The translations under genes and the position numbers were made by a program. Positions 1 through 7,892 of a stretch of DNA of 35,134 nucleotides are shown here, piece by piece (position 1 is the stretch's first letter; each line of letters starts with the position of its first letter). Below the pieces are notes generated by a model that did no database searches, was not told the DNA's origin, and saw nothing but the letters and a program-made list of their open reading frames with translations. The stretch lies in NCBI GenBank assembly GCA_002862545.1, contig PKDJ01000068.1, positions 1 through 35,134 of the forward strand, given 5' to 3'. The DNA is from Pseudomonadota bacterium. GTDB taxonomy: Bacteria; Myxococcota_A; UBA796; GCA-2862545.

Positions 1-787
1 TCACGTCGTCGCGGTAGACGTAGGCGTCTTCTTCGAGCAAGACCTCGAGGTTGCTGCCTGTGAAGTCGACCTTGGCGTTGCCGCGGGCCGCGTAGCTGGA
101 GGGTGGAGTCACCGAGGCTCCGATGGACAGCTGGGGAATTGGCTCGATGAGCACCCCTGCGTTCCAGCCGAAGGTGCTGGTGTCCTTTGCCGACACGCCC
201 ACGGCGATGTCTCCATCGGGGCTGTCCAGGCCCGAGGCGGTGACCTTCACGGACTGCTCTGCGTAGAAGTACTGCCAGTTGATGCCGGCTCCGAAGGCGA
301 ACCAGGGCAACGGCCGCCAGGCCATCGAGGGGCCGACCGAGAACTGGTAGACCGACGAATCGATGATCGAGTAGCGCTGCGAGCCGTCCTTGTCGTACTC
401 ACTCGACGGAGCGAACGGGCTGTAGAAGCCGAAGGCGAAGGCGAGGTCGTGTGGCAGCGGCATCGCGTAGCCGATCTGCGGCACGAGGAAGGGCGGCGCT
501 TCGTTCTGGACGGGATCGTAGAAGCCGCCAGCTGACGGCCCCGTCGTGGTCGTGCCCGAGGACGCTCGCTGCCGCTCGAAGGTCACGTTCTGCTGGACCT
601 GCGTGAGCCCGACGTTGATGGTGGGGCGCGTGATTCGCACCAGTCCGGCCGGGTTGTACTCCTGCGCGAACTGGGTGTCAGCGCCGGCGACCCAGGCTCC
701 CCCTCGTCCGAGCGCTACAATGCCGGAGTCGGAGTAGTAGTAGCCGCCAGCTTGGGCGGTGGCGGCGACGAGCAGTGCGAGCACCAT
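1..787 (-). CDS. FadL/OmpP1/TodX-family outer membrane porin, C-terminus beyond window
   Basis: This is the first 262 codons of a minus-strand gene that runs off the left edge. A short hydrophobic signal (MVLALLVAATAQA) is followed by a mature start rich in Tyr and Gly. The segment from about residue 24, with LGRGGAWVAGAD and then EYNPAGLVRI, is the FadL-type N-terminal hatch signature, including the NPAGL motif. Alternating amphipathic strands with many aromatics follow, as expected of a beta barrel. The family takes up long-chain fatty acids or other hydrophobic compounds across the outer membrane; the substrate cannot be read here. The ATG at 787 lacks a strong ribosome site, and an in-frame TTG at 793 is an alternative start. 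It is divergent from the methyltransferase at 850, with about 60 bases between them. Family assignment is confident. Confidence 0.85.
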   Translation of the reverse strand, partial: MVLALLVAATAQAGGYYYSDSGIVALGRGGAWVAGADTQFAQEYNPAGLVRITRPTINVGLTQVQQNVTFERQRASSGTTTTGPSAGGFYDPVQNEAPPFLVPQIGYAMPLPHDLAFAFGFYSPFAPSSEYDKDGSQRYSIIDSSVYQFSVGPSMAWRPLPWFAFGAGINWQYFYAEQSVKVTASGLDSPDGDIAVGVSAKDTSTFGWNAGVLIEPIPQLSIGASVTPPSSYAARGNAKVDFTGSNLEVLLEEDAYVYRDDV

Positions 788-849
788 GTTCAATCCCGGG
801 GTGACGGCAACGGCCGCACGTCGTAACCATCGAAGGGGAGGCGATCACG

Positions 850-1533
850 GTGCCAGACCGCTACCGAGACGGTGGCTATGCCAACGACAATCCGGACTGG
901 CACCTCTCGGATTCGCCGCACAAGGCCGAGGCTGTGCTGCAGGTCGCGCGCCGAGCAGGCCTGCGCCCGCGCTCTGTGATCGACGTCGGCTGTGGGGCCG
1001 GCGGAGTGGCGACGCGGCTCGCAGAGGCGTGGCCTGAGTCCGAGGTCCAGGGATGGGACATCGCGCCCGAGGCGATCGCCCGCGCCCGAGCCGGAGGAGG
1101 AGGGGCGAGTTTTCATGTCGGCGACCCCTGTCGCGAGGGGGTGAGAGCGGAGCTCGTGCTGTGTCTCGACGTTGCGGAGCACGTCGTCGACGATGTCGGG
1201 CTGCTGCGCGATCTGGCCGCGCTCGGGCCGACGCTGATCGTCCGGTCGCCGCTCGATCTGTCCGTGCTCGACGTGATTCGGCCCGCGCGCGCGCTGGAGG
1301 CTCGGGAGCGCTACGGCCACGTACACGCCTACACGCGGGCCCTTGCTCGAGCGCGGCTCGAAGACGCCGGCTGGCGCATCGAGGCGTCCATCTTCCACCG
1401 CGTGCCGCCTCGTCGCCAGACTCTGCGAGAGCGTGTCGTCGACCGGGTGCGTCGCACGGCGTTCCAGCTCGCTCCCGAGACGACGGTCGATCTTCTCGGC
1501 GGCTGGAGCCTGGTCATGCTGGCGCGTCGCTGA
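850..1533 (+). CDS. class I SAM-dependent methyltransferase, substrate unknown
   Basis: A 227-residue protein starts at GTG, with a GGGGAGG ribosome site about 8 bases upstream. Motif I is clear at residues 43-53 (VIDVGCGAGGV). An acidic motif II (GWDIAP) lies near residue 73. A post-motif segment (LVLCLDVAEHV) matches the methyltransferase domain 11/25 type. The C-terminal third carries basic helices (RRQTLRERVVDRVRR). Proteins of this size methylate small molecules, quinones or lipids, but no substrate-specific motif is visible and no neighbour suggests a pathway. Its last 20 bases overlap, tail to tail, the end of the ATL gene on the other strand, so there is no room for a terminator between the two. 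No signal peptide is seen; the protein is probably cytoplasmic. Confidence 0.8.
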   Translation: MPDRYRDGGYANDNPDWHLSDSPHKAEAVLQVARRAGLRPRSVIDVGCGAGGVATRLAEAWPESEVQGWDIAPEAIARARAGGGGASFHVGDPCREGVRAELVLCLDVAEHVVDDVGLLRDLAALGPTLIVRSPLDLSVLDVIRPARALEARERYGHVHAYTRALARARLEDAGWRIEASIFHRVPPRRQTLRERVVDRVRRTAFQLAPETTVDLLGGWSLVMLARR

Positions 1534-1873
1534 TCGCGTCCAGGAGTGCATCGCGAGCGGTGAGCCTCAAGGCAGAGAAGCCGTCGATCCTACCGGACGA
1601 GGTGAAGACGATCCCCTCCGCCTCGAGGCGAGCCCGCTGGAGCACAGCCCTCGGGGTGTCGCCCTTGAAGGAGATGCGTCCCGAGGCATTGACGACCCGA
1701 TGCCACGGCACAGAGTCGTCGGTGAGAGCCGCGAGAGCCCATCCGACGTGGCGAGCGACCCTCGGACTGCCGAGCGCTGCGCCGACGTCTCCGTAGGTGG
1801 TCACGGTGCCCGCGGGCACGCTGCGGACCGCGGCGTAGACGGAAGCGTGAAAGCCGGGGCGGACGACGCGCAT
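1514..1873 (-). CDS. alkyltransferase-like protein (ATL), DNA alkylation-lesion sensor
   Basis: The 119-residue protein has the fold signature of the O6-methylguanine-DNA methyltransferase C-terminal domain: VPAGTVTTYGDVGAALG at residues 19-35, and VPWHRVVNASG around residue 55. In active alkyltransferases the motif is PCHRV with a catalytic cysteine; here it is PWHRV, with tryptophan in place of the cysteine. That substitution defines ATL proteins (E. coli YbaZ, S. pombe Atl1). From family knowledge, these bind and flip O6-alkylguanine without removing the alkyl group and hand large adducts to nucleotide excision repair. The length fits ATLs and there is no N-terminal methyltransferase domain. 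The start codon nearly touches the next gene on the other strand. A role in DNA repair is well supported; partner proteins are not encoded nearby. Confidence 0.9.
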   Translation of the reverse strand: MRVVRPGFHASVYAAVRSVPAGTVTTYGDVGAALGSPRVARHVGWALAALTDDSVPWHRVVNASGRISFKGDTPRAVLQRARLEAEGIVFTSSGRIDGFSALRLTARDALLDAISDAPA

Positions 1874-1907
1874 GCTGGGAGGCTATCCAGGGTCGAGGGA
1901 GAGGCCA

Positions 1908-2912
1908 ATGCTCGTTGCTGTGTTGCTTGCTTGCCACGGTGTCCACGAGACGGGGCCGTCCGGCGTCGTGGGTCAGGTCGTCGAGATGGACGGCTCGCCG
2001 GTGGTAGGGCTCACGGTGGAGACGCTGGAGGCCAAGACGAAGACAGACGCCGAGGGGCGGTTTGCCGTCGCCTGGAAGGACACGAAGGTGCTCCACTTCC
2101 AGAAGGATGGTGCGTGGTTCGAGCGTCGGTCAGCTCCGGAAGACGCAGGGACTGAGGTCCGACTCGTGCTGCCCGCGCGTCGCTCGCTGGCCGTGAGCTG
2201 TCCGCCGACACAGTGCTCGGCACAGCTGGTGTGGAGGCTGGGGCCCGCCTTCGAGGCCGAGGCGACGGTTGCATGTGAGCCCGATGCGGAGCGGCGTCTG
2301 GAGGGGGTTCCCGAGGGGCTACCCGAGGTGAGCTGTCGTCCGGGCCCAGCCGCTGAGCCGCTCTCGCTGACAGCGAGCGAGGTCGCGGGGCGTCTTCAGC
2401 TCGCGCCGCCCGCGGTGTCGACCCGCCTGCGTGTCGAGGGGAGCGGCTGCACGGTGACCGTCGGCGAGCAGCTGGCGCGTCCCGAGGCGGACGGCTCGTA
2501 CCGCGTGGAGCTCTCGGCAGCCGCATGGGCTCGGGCCGCGTGTGACGGACGGCCAGCACTGCCCGTGCGGGTCGAGCCAGGGCGGGATGTCGAGCTTCCC
2601 TGGAGTGCCGAGGGGCCGGTCTTGGTCTTGGGCGCCGAGCATGCGGGCGTCGACAGCATCACGCTGGTCGCGGCGGACTGGACACTCCCGCTCGGTCGCC
2701 GTGGGCCTGGCTTCCCGCTGCCCGATCTTCCGACGGGCACCTACCGGGTGCTCGCGCACGGTCCGGATGGCGTGCCACCGGAGGCGCTCACAGCCTCGCT
2801 CCCCACACCGTCACGTCCGGGTGTTCTGGCGATCGTGCAGAGCCACTCGGTGCTCGCGGGACGCCTCGACGTGTCGGAAGACGGGCTCGACGAGAGGGTA
2901 GGCACCGAGTAA
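1908..2912 (+). CDS. putative lipoprotein with carboxypeptidase-regulatory-like N-terminal domain
   Basis: A 334-residue protein of unknown function. From the ATG at 1908 (ribosome site GGGAGAGG just upstream) the sequence begins MLVAVLLACHG, giving a lipobox with lipidated cysteine 9. The n-region would be unusually short. An in-frame ATG at 1872 adds 12 residues with two Arg and one Glu, making a more normal signal but with a weak ribosome site, so the start is unresolved. After the cysteine, residues about 17-65 (GVVGQVVEMDGSPVVGLTVETL, then TDAEGRFAV) look like a carboxypeptidase regulatory-like (transthyretin-type) beta sandwich. The remainder is beta-rich with several cysteines and no motif I recognise. 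It ends 27 bases before the OmpA-like lipoprotein, so the two may be co-transcribed envelope genes. Confidence 0.6.
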   Translation: MLVAVLLACHGVHETGPSGVVGQVVEMDGSPVVGLTVETLEAKTKTDAEGRFAVAWKDTKVLHFQKDGAWFERRSAPEDAGTEVRLVLPARRSLAVSCPPTQCSAQLVWRLGPAFEAEATVACEPDAERRLEGVPEGLPEVSCRPGPAAEPLSLTASEVAGRLQLAPPAVSTRLRVEGSGCTVTVGEQLARPEADGSYRVELSAAAWARAACDGRPALPVRVEPGRDVELPWSAEGPVLVLGAEHAGVDSITLVAADWTLPLGRRGPGFPLPDLPTGTYRVLAHGPDGVPPEALTASLPTPSRPGVLAIVQSHSVLAGRLDVSEDGLDERVGTE

Positions 2913-2939
2913 TGCCCGCGTCGTTGCTTTGGAGGTCCC

Positions 2940-3770
2940 TTGTCGGTCCGTATGCTCCTGTTGTCGTTGTTGGTGCTCAGTGGCTGTGTCGGGAAGCAGA
3001 AGTACGACGCTGTGGTCGCGGAGAACCAGGAGCTCTACAAGCGCATCGACGGCATCAACAATGCCATGGGGGCGCTCGATAGCGATCTTCGCTCCACGAA
3101 GAACCAGCTCGCAAGTACGTCGGCGAGTCTCGAGTCGACTCGTCAGCAGCTCGGCTCTGCATCGGCCGAGAACGCGCAGCTGATGCAGGCCGTCGCGGAG
3201 CTCGAGGCTCGGAAGGCACGCACGGACGCCATGCTCTCCAGCTACCAAGACTTGGTGTCCAAGTTCCAGGCTATGATCGATGCGGGCACCCTCACGGTGA
3301 AGGTCGTGGACGGTCGCATGGTCGTCGAGCTCGCGACGGACATCCTGTTTCCACCAGGTGGGGCCTCCCTGTCGCGCGAGGGCAAGGCTGCGGTGGCAGA
3401 TGTCGCGAAGATCCTCGCCTCCATTCAGGATCGCGAGTACCAGATCGCGGGTCACACCGACGACAAGCCCATCGCCACCCAGCAGTTTCCCTCCAACTGG
3501 CACCTGGGCTCTGCGCGCGCCATCGCCGTCAGTCGGTTGCTGGTCGCGGAGGGGCTGCCTCCCGAGCGCGTGAGTGCGGCATCGTACGCAGAGTTCCGAC
3601 CCGCAGACACGAACAAGACGAAAGAGGGCCGGGCGAACAACCGTCGCATCGACATCATCATTGTGCCCGATCTCTCCGAGCTGCCCGGCTTCGACGAGCT
3701 CTCCCGGATGGCCGAGGGTGACGTGCCTGCGTCCGGTGAGACCGCTCCTGGGGCTGGCCTCGCGGAGTAA
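2940..3770 (+). CDS. OmpA/MotB-family peptidoglycan-binding lipoprotein
   Basis: A 276-residue envelope protein. The TTG start at 2940 is placed 5 bases after a GGAGG ribosome site. The signal peptide ends in a lipobox LSGC (Cys16). Residues about 20-110 are heptad-rich (NQELYKRIDG, LESTRQQLGSASAENAQL) and should form a coiled coil. The C-terminal 120 residues are an OmpA-C domain: ELATDILFPPGGASLS, then HTDDKPI, then an SARAIAVSRLL helix and the NNRRIDIII end motif. The family anchors the outer membrane to peptidoglycan by binding diaminopimelate; the binding Asp and Arg positions appear retained. The tail after residue 250 is acidic and flexible. This architecture (lipoprotein, coiled coil, OmpA-C) is common in deltaproteobacterial genomes. 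The specific partner is unknown. Confidence 0.85.
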   Translation: MSVRMLLLSLLVLSGCVGKQKYDAVVAENQELYKRIDGINNAMGALDSDLRSTKNQLASTSASLESTRQQLGSASAENAQLMQAVAELEARKARTDAMLSSYQDLVSKFQAMIDAGTLTVKVVDGRMVVELATDILFPPGGASLSREGKAAVADVAKILASIQDREYQIAGHTDDKPIATQQFPSNWHLGSARAIAVSRLLVAEGLPPERVSAASYAEFRPADTNKTKEGRANNRRIDIIIVPDLSELPGFDELSRMAEGDVPASGETAPGAGLAE

Positions 3771-3850
3771 GCAGCGCGCCGGCCCTTGCCGCCCTCCGCT
3801 TCGTGCGTAGAACAGCGCCCGGAATTCGCACGGTCTGCGGAGGAACGACG

Positions 3851-5770
3851 ATGACCGCACAGACTCATGGCTTCAAGGCCGAGGTCCAGCAGCTGCTCAG
3901 CTTGATGATCCACTCGGTGTACTCGGACCGGGAGGTGTTCCTGCGCGAGCTCCTGTCCAACGCCGCCGACGCGCTCGACAAGGTGCGCTTCATCGGCCTC
4001 ACCGACAGCGAGCTCGTGTCCGCGAGCACGGACGAGCCCGGCGTGCGCGTCGCGGTCGATGCTGAAGCAGGCACCATCACCATCGACGACGACGGCATCG
4101 GCATGACCGAGGAGGAGGTCGTCGGCAACCTGGGCACGATCGCCAAGTCCGGTACGCGCGCCTTCCTGGAGCAGGTCAAGGACGCGGCCGATGCGCCGAA
4201 GCTGATCGGTCAGTTCGGCCTGGGCTTCTACAGCGCCTTCATGGTCGCCGAGCGGGTGACCGTCGAGACGCGCAGCGCCCACTCGGGCTCGCCGGCAGTC
4301 CGATGGGAGTCGGCAGGTGAGGGGACCTACGACGTCGCGGAGGGAGAGCGCGAGCATCGCGGTACGTCCATCACGCTCCACCTGCGTGAGGACTCGAAGG
4401 ACTTCGCGGATGCGGAGAAGCTGTCGTCCATCATCCGTAAGCACAGCAACTTCTTGCCTTGGCCGATCACGGTCGGAGAAGAGCAGGCCAACAGCGGCAA
4501 GGCGCTCTGGATGGAGCCGCCAGCGACCGTCTCGGAGGAGGAGGCGAACGCCTTCTACAAGACCGTGGCGGTGGACTGGAAGGATCCGGCCTTCAAGGTC
4601 CACATGTCTGTCGACTCGCCGATCCAGTACCGCGCGCTGCTGTTCGTCCCCGCACAGCGACCCTACGACCTGTTCTACCCAGACATGAAGAAGGGACCGC
4701 GCCTGTACGTCCGGCGCGTGCTCATCGACGAACATGCCGAGGGCATGCTGCCGGACTGGCTCCGCTTCGTGCGAGGCGTCGTCGACAGCGAGGACATCCC
4801 CCTGAACGTCTCTCGCGAGATGATCCAGAAGACCGCCGTGGTCCAGAAGATCCGCAAGCAGCTCACGAAGCGCATTCTCAAGCAGCTCAGCCGCTTCGCG
4901 AACCGTCCCCCCGAGGAGCCCGAGGAGATCGAGGCCTCCGAGGAGGGCGATGAGGCTCTGCCGCCCGCGCCCAAGCCCACGTACACCGACGTGTGGAACA
5001 ACTTCGGAGTGCTGCTGAAGGAGGGCTACTACCACGACAAGGCAGACTGGGGAGACGCGCTGCTGCCGCTCCTTCGCTTCAACGCGCTGTCTCACGACGA
5101 CGGCACGGGTCTGTTGTCGCTGGCAGAGTACGTGGAGGCGATGCCCGAGGACCAAGAGGACATCTGGTTCATCACGGCCGAGTCCCGGCAGGCAGCGCTC
5201 GCGTCGCCACACCTCGAGGCCTTCCGCAAGCGTGGCTGGGACGTCTTGCTCCTCACCGACACCGTCGACGAGTGGTTCGTCCAAGGCCTCGAGGGCTTCG
5301 AGGGCAAGACCGTCAAGTCGGTCGCCCGTGGCGAGCTCTCGCTGGACGAGGACGAGGAGGCCGAGGACGCAGACAAGGCGGATCTCGAGGCCTTCACTCC
5401 CTGGGTGGAGGGCGTGCTCGGTGATTCGGTGGCGGGCGTCCGCGGATCAAGCCGCCTGACGGATTCGGCATGTGTGCTCGTCGACGACGAGCAGGGCATG
5501 AGCGCCAACATGGAGCGGATCCTTCGGTCGGCCAACCAGGACGTCTACGGCGGAGCCAAGCGCGTCCTCGAGGTGAATCCGAAGCACCCGCTGATCAAGT
5601 CTCTGGCCTCTCTTCACGAGGCGGGGCAGACCGAGGTCGCCGAGCCGATGGTGCGGATGCTCCTCGATGATGCCCTGCTGCTCGAGGGCACGGTGAGGGA
5701 TGCGCAGGCGATGGGGCGGCGGCTCCAGGACCTTCTCTTGCTCGCGGCAAAGTCGGCGGCGGGCAACTGA
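3851..5770 (+). CDS. htpG: molecular chaperone HtpG (bacterial Hsp90)
   Basis: The 639-residue protein has the full length of bacterial Hsp90. The ATG at 3851, preceded by GGAGGA, gives the canonical N-terminus; the frame stays open further upstream but nothing there is conserved. The GHKL ATPase motifs are intact: ELLSNAADALDK at residues 33-44 (catalytic Glu33, Mg-binding Asn37), DDGIGMT at 80-86, and GQFGLGFYSAF at 120-130. The middle domain has the typical VDSPIQYRALLFVP and RRVLIDEHAEGMLPDWLRF segments, and the C-terminal dimerisation domain is complete. An acidic linker (EEPEEIEASEEGDE, around residue 360-373) lies between blocks and looks lineage-specific. HtpG remodels client proteins in the cytoplasm with DnaK. 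I see no CIRCE element or clear heat-shock promoter in the 80 bases upstream. Confidence 0.97.
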   Translation: MTAQTHGFKAEVQQLLSLMIHSVYSDREVFLRELLSNAADALDKVRFIGLTDSELVSASTDEPGVRVAVDAEAGTITIDDDGIGMTEEEVVGNLGTIAKSGTRAFLEQVKDAADAPKLIGQFGLGFYSAFMVAERVTVETRSAHSGSPAVRWESAGEGTYDVAEGEREHRGTSITLHLREDSKDFADAEKLSSIIRKHSNFLPWPITVGEEQANSGKALWMEPPATVSEEEANAFYKTVAVDWKDPAFKVHMSVDSPIQYRALLFVPAQRPYDLFYPDMKKGPRLYVRRVLIDEHAEGMLPDWLRFVRGVVDSEDIPLNVSREMIQKTAVVQKIRKQLTKRILKQLSRFANRPPEEPEEIEASEEGDEALPPAPKPTYTDVWNNFGVLLKEGYYHDKADWGDALLPLLRFNALSHDDGTGLLSLAEYVEAMPEDQEDIWFITAESRQAALASPHLEAFRKRGWDVLLLTDTVDEWFVQGLEGFEGKTVKSVARGELSLDEDEEAEDADKADLEAFTPWVEGVLGDSVAGVRGSSRLTDSACVLVDDEQGMSANMERILRSANQDVYGGAKRVLEVNPKHPLIKSLASLHEAGQTEVAEPMVRMLLDDALLLEGTVRDAQAMGRRLQDLLLLAAKSAAGN

Positions 5771-5793
5771 TTCGGCGGCTCATGCGCGTGCTT

Positions 5794-5826
5794 CGAGCCC
5801 GTCAATCACCCATGTTGGCGGGCTCG
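5794..5826 (+). terminator. inverted repeat downstream of htpG, possible transcription end
   Basis: A perfect 8-bp inverted repeat, CGAGCCCG at 5794-5801 and CGGGCTCG at 5819-5826, is separated by 17 bases and lies 24 bases after the htpG stop. No T-run follows, so it is not a classical intrinsic terminator. It may mark the 3' end of the htpG mRNA or protect it. It lies before the candidate promoter of the next gene. Confidence 0.35.
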
Positions 5827-5852
5827 GGGCTGCGCGGGACGGTCAAAGGCGG

Positions 5853-5881
5853 TTAACCGGACGCGCGGCGGCCAGTACGGT
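5853..5881 (+). promoter_or_regulatory. candidate sigma-70-type promoter for the NYN gene
   Basis: TTAACC at 5853-5858 and TACGGT at 5876-5881 are separated by 17 bases. The -35 matches TTGACA at four of six positions; the -10 matches TATAAT at only three. A start near 5888 would leave a leader of about 38 bases before the ATG at 5926. The same TACGGT hexamer with a 17-base spacer is found before the small ORF at 20295, which modestly supports both. Confidence 0.35.
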
Positions 5882-5925
5882 TCCTCTGACCCGCATGCCG
5901 CGTTCCGATCTGCCTGGATGTCTGT

Positions 5926-6753
5926 ATGCGCGTCGCTCTGTTCTTCGATGGCAAGAACCACATGAAGGACCTGCGACGCACTGCATCCGATCGCTGGCTC
6001 GATCACGGCAAGCTCTCGGACTGGGTTGTCGGCCACGTGGGCGGGACATCGCTGTCTGCCGCGTATTACTACACGGGCATCCCCAACTCGAAGGAGGACA
6101 CTCAGGAGCGCCACGCGCTGTCTGACCTCCTCGACGAGCTGGAGCGGCGGCCCGGATTCTTCGTGCGTCGGTTCAACCGTCGCGCCAACACCCGCGAGTG
6201 TCCGCACTGCCAGCAGGTGATCGCGTACACCGAAGAGAAGATGGTCGACACGTCTCTCGTGGCGGAGATGATCACGCTCGCGGTCGCCGACGCCTATGAC
6301 ATCGGCATCGTCTTCTCGGGTGACCTCGACGTAGCGCCAGGACTGACCGCGGTGCACGCGCTCGGGAAGCGGATGTGGGTGGCGACCTTCGGTCAGTATG
6401 GTCTGTCACGCTCTCTCACACGCGCGGCGTGGGCGACGATCGACCTGCTCGAGCATCTCGATGAGTTTGCCTACGCAGACCTCGGGCAGGCGCCCCAGCT
6501 GCGCCCCTCGGCCCCTGACCAGGTCGACAGCGAGGTCCTGCGTGAGCTTCGTCGGGCTGAGGCCCACTTCACAGCAGGCGGGGGGTTCGTCGGCGCGCAC
6601 TACTTCGTGCACCGCTGGAAGGGCCATGCCATTCCCGACGCGCCGGACTTGAGGCGTCAGTCCGTGCAGCGCCTGCTCGCGTCCGGGCTCGCCGAGACCT
6701 ACCAAGTCGACGGCAAGACGGCGCTTCGGGCTGCGCCGACAGCCGACGAGTAG
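5926..6753 (+). CDS. NYN-domain (LabA/DUF88-type) putative ribonuclease with CxxC insert
   Basis: A 275-residue cytoplasmic protein. Residues 1-175 form a PIN-like NYN domain. The first strand ends in FFDGKN (Asp8, Asn11), the second acidic site is KMVDTSL (Asp108), and the third is FSGDLDVAP (Asp133 and Asp135). These are the metal-binding positions expected of a nuclease in this family. Between strands lies ECPHCQQ (Cys92, Cys95), one half of a zinc site; many LabA-like proteins carry such an insert ahead of the KxVD motif, usually with a second pair, which I do not see here. Residues about 190-275 form a separate helical region that could be a winged helix. NYN proteins cut or bind RNA; the target is unknown. 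The gene stands alone, with its stop two bases from the convergent neighbour. Confidence 0.8.
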   Translation: MRVALFFDGKNHMKDLRRTASDRWLDHGKLSDWVVGHVGGTSLSAAYYYTGIPNSKEDTQERHALSDLLDELERRPGFFVRRFNRRANTRECPHCQQVIAYTEEKMVDTSLVAEMITLAVADAYDIGIVFSGDLDVAPGLTAVHALGKRMWVATFGQYGLSRSLTRAAWATIDLLEHLDEFAYADLGQAPQLRPSAPDQVDSEVLRELRRAEAHFTAGGGFVGAHYFVHRWKGHAIPDAPDLRRQSVQRLLASGLAETYQVDGKTALRAAPTADE

Positions 6754-6755
6754 CC

Positions 6756-7847
6756 TCAGCGCCCGAGGCGCTCGGCTACGTCTTCGCAGCGCCGAATGGC
6801 CTGACGGATCTCGCTGGGCGTCAGCATCACGGAGCGCAGTCGGACCTGCAGGTCGTCCACGAGCAGCTCGCCGCTGGTGGCTGCAACGAGAAGGGTCTCG
6901 CGTGTCTCTTCGTCTAGGAGCTGACGAATGGTGATGGGATCCCAGCCCTTCACGACGAAGGCGTTGTCGAAGTCGGCGTCACCCAGCTGGATGTCTTGGC
7001 CGACGCTCCAGAAGCCATCGGGGGCCCTCTGGGGCTGAATTCGCAGACCCAGCTCTGGGCCACTGCGCAGCCCGACCCGAATGGTCGCGCTGTAGCCCCG
7101 CTCGCCACGCCACGCGGCGACCGTCACCTGCCGATCTGCCCGTACTCCAGACATCGCGGGGAGCCAGCTCTCCAGCTGGAGACCAAGGTCTGTCGCCAGC
7201 GGCTTCCAGGTCTTTGCCACAGTCGCCAGTCGCGGGGGAGGTGCGACCCGCTGGCGCGCGTGCTCCAGCGCACGGGCGAGCTCGAGCATGGCGTCAACCA
7301 GAGCGTGGAGGCTGTCGGGATCAGCGATCGGGCGCTTCAGGTGAACCCGAACCGAGCCATCGGTGAGCACGACATCCGGCCAGCGTGCAGCGAGGCGAGC
7401 GAGCGGTGCCAATACATCGGGCCCGAGGAGCCTGCGTACCTGCTCGGGAGCGTCGCCGTGAACCTCCAGCCGACGGCGAAGCTCCTGGTCGTCGAGACGG
7501 ATCTCCGGAGCACGTCCACGACGGAAGATTCGATCGGAGAGGCCACGACGGCGAACGAGCAGCCCCAGCCCCAGCGGGCGGACGAGATCGACGACGCCCC
7601 AGGTCATCGTGCGGCGCTCGGTGCCGTGGCCCACCATCACGCCGCCGATCCAGATGCGACGGTTGTCCAGGTGCCCCTGCAGGGAGATCCCACGGGTGTC
7701 GACCGACAAGCCGAGACGCTCGGCGACCACACGGTAGGTGTTCGCGGCGGAGAGCTGATGCATGCCCCGTCGCATGACGAGCCCCACCACCAGCAGCGGG
7801 ATCGCGATGCCGAGGAGCAGGCACAAGAGCGGCAGGAGGCTGTCCAA
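6756..7847 (-). CDS. hypothetical single-pass membrane protein with two similar lobes
   Basis: A 363-residue protein with no family I recognise. The TTG start at 7847 is the first in-frame start and gives one N-terminal transmembrane helix (residues about 4-25, ending VVGLVMRRG). The rest is soluble and basic. Two segments look alike in layout: residues about 46-100 (LGLSVDTRGISLQGHLDNRRIWIGG, continued by a VRPLGLGLLVRR strand) and about 220-275 (LGLQLESWLPAMSGVRADRQVTVAAWRG, then LRSGPELGLRIQP). This suggests a duplicated beta-rich unit separated by a helical insert. The C-terminal helix resembles a regulatory tail. Forty-five bases separate it from the upstream barrel-protein gene on the same strand, so co-transcription is plausible. 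Function unknown; the orientation of the soluble part is not clear. Confidence 0.55.
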   Translation of the reverse strand: MDSLLPLLCLLLGIAIPLLVVGLVMRRGMHQLSAANTYRVVAERLGLSVDTRGISLQGHLDNRRIWIGGVMVGHGTERRTMTWGVVDLVRPLGLGLLVRRRGLSDRIFRRGRAPEIRLDDQELRRRLEVHGDAPEQVRRLLGPDVLAPLARLAARWPDVVLTDGSVRVHLKRPIADPDSLHALVDAMLELARALEHARQRVAPPPRLATVAKTWKPLATDLGLQLESWLPAMSGVRADRQVTVAAWRGERGYSATIRVGLRSGPELGLRIQPQRAPDGFWSVGQDIQLGDADFDNAFVVKGWDPITIRQLLDEETRETLLVAATSGELLVDDLQVRLRSVMLTPSEIRQAIRRCEDVAERLGR

Positions 7848-7892
7848 CGCGATCAGTCCGCACCTCGGGAGTAGGGCGACTCGCTCCTCTGA

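Noticed and set aside
1514-1873. Active O6-methylguanine-DNA methyltransferase
   Set aside because: The catalytic cysteine is tryptophan (PWHRV), so alkyl transfer is not expected.
3771-3850. CIRCE or heat-shock sigma promoter for htpG
   Set aside because: No TTAGCACTC/GAGTGCTAA pair and no convincing CTTGAA/CCCCAT element. The hsp20 upstream gap (22579-22688) is negative too.
3452-5284. A 610-codon open frame on the minus strand across htpG
   Set aside because: It is antisense to a full-length, perfectly recognisable HtpG. High GC makes long antisense frames common, and its protein has no domain.
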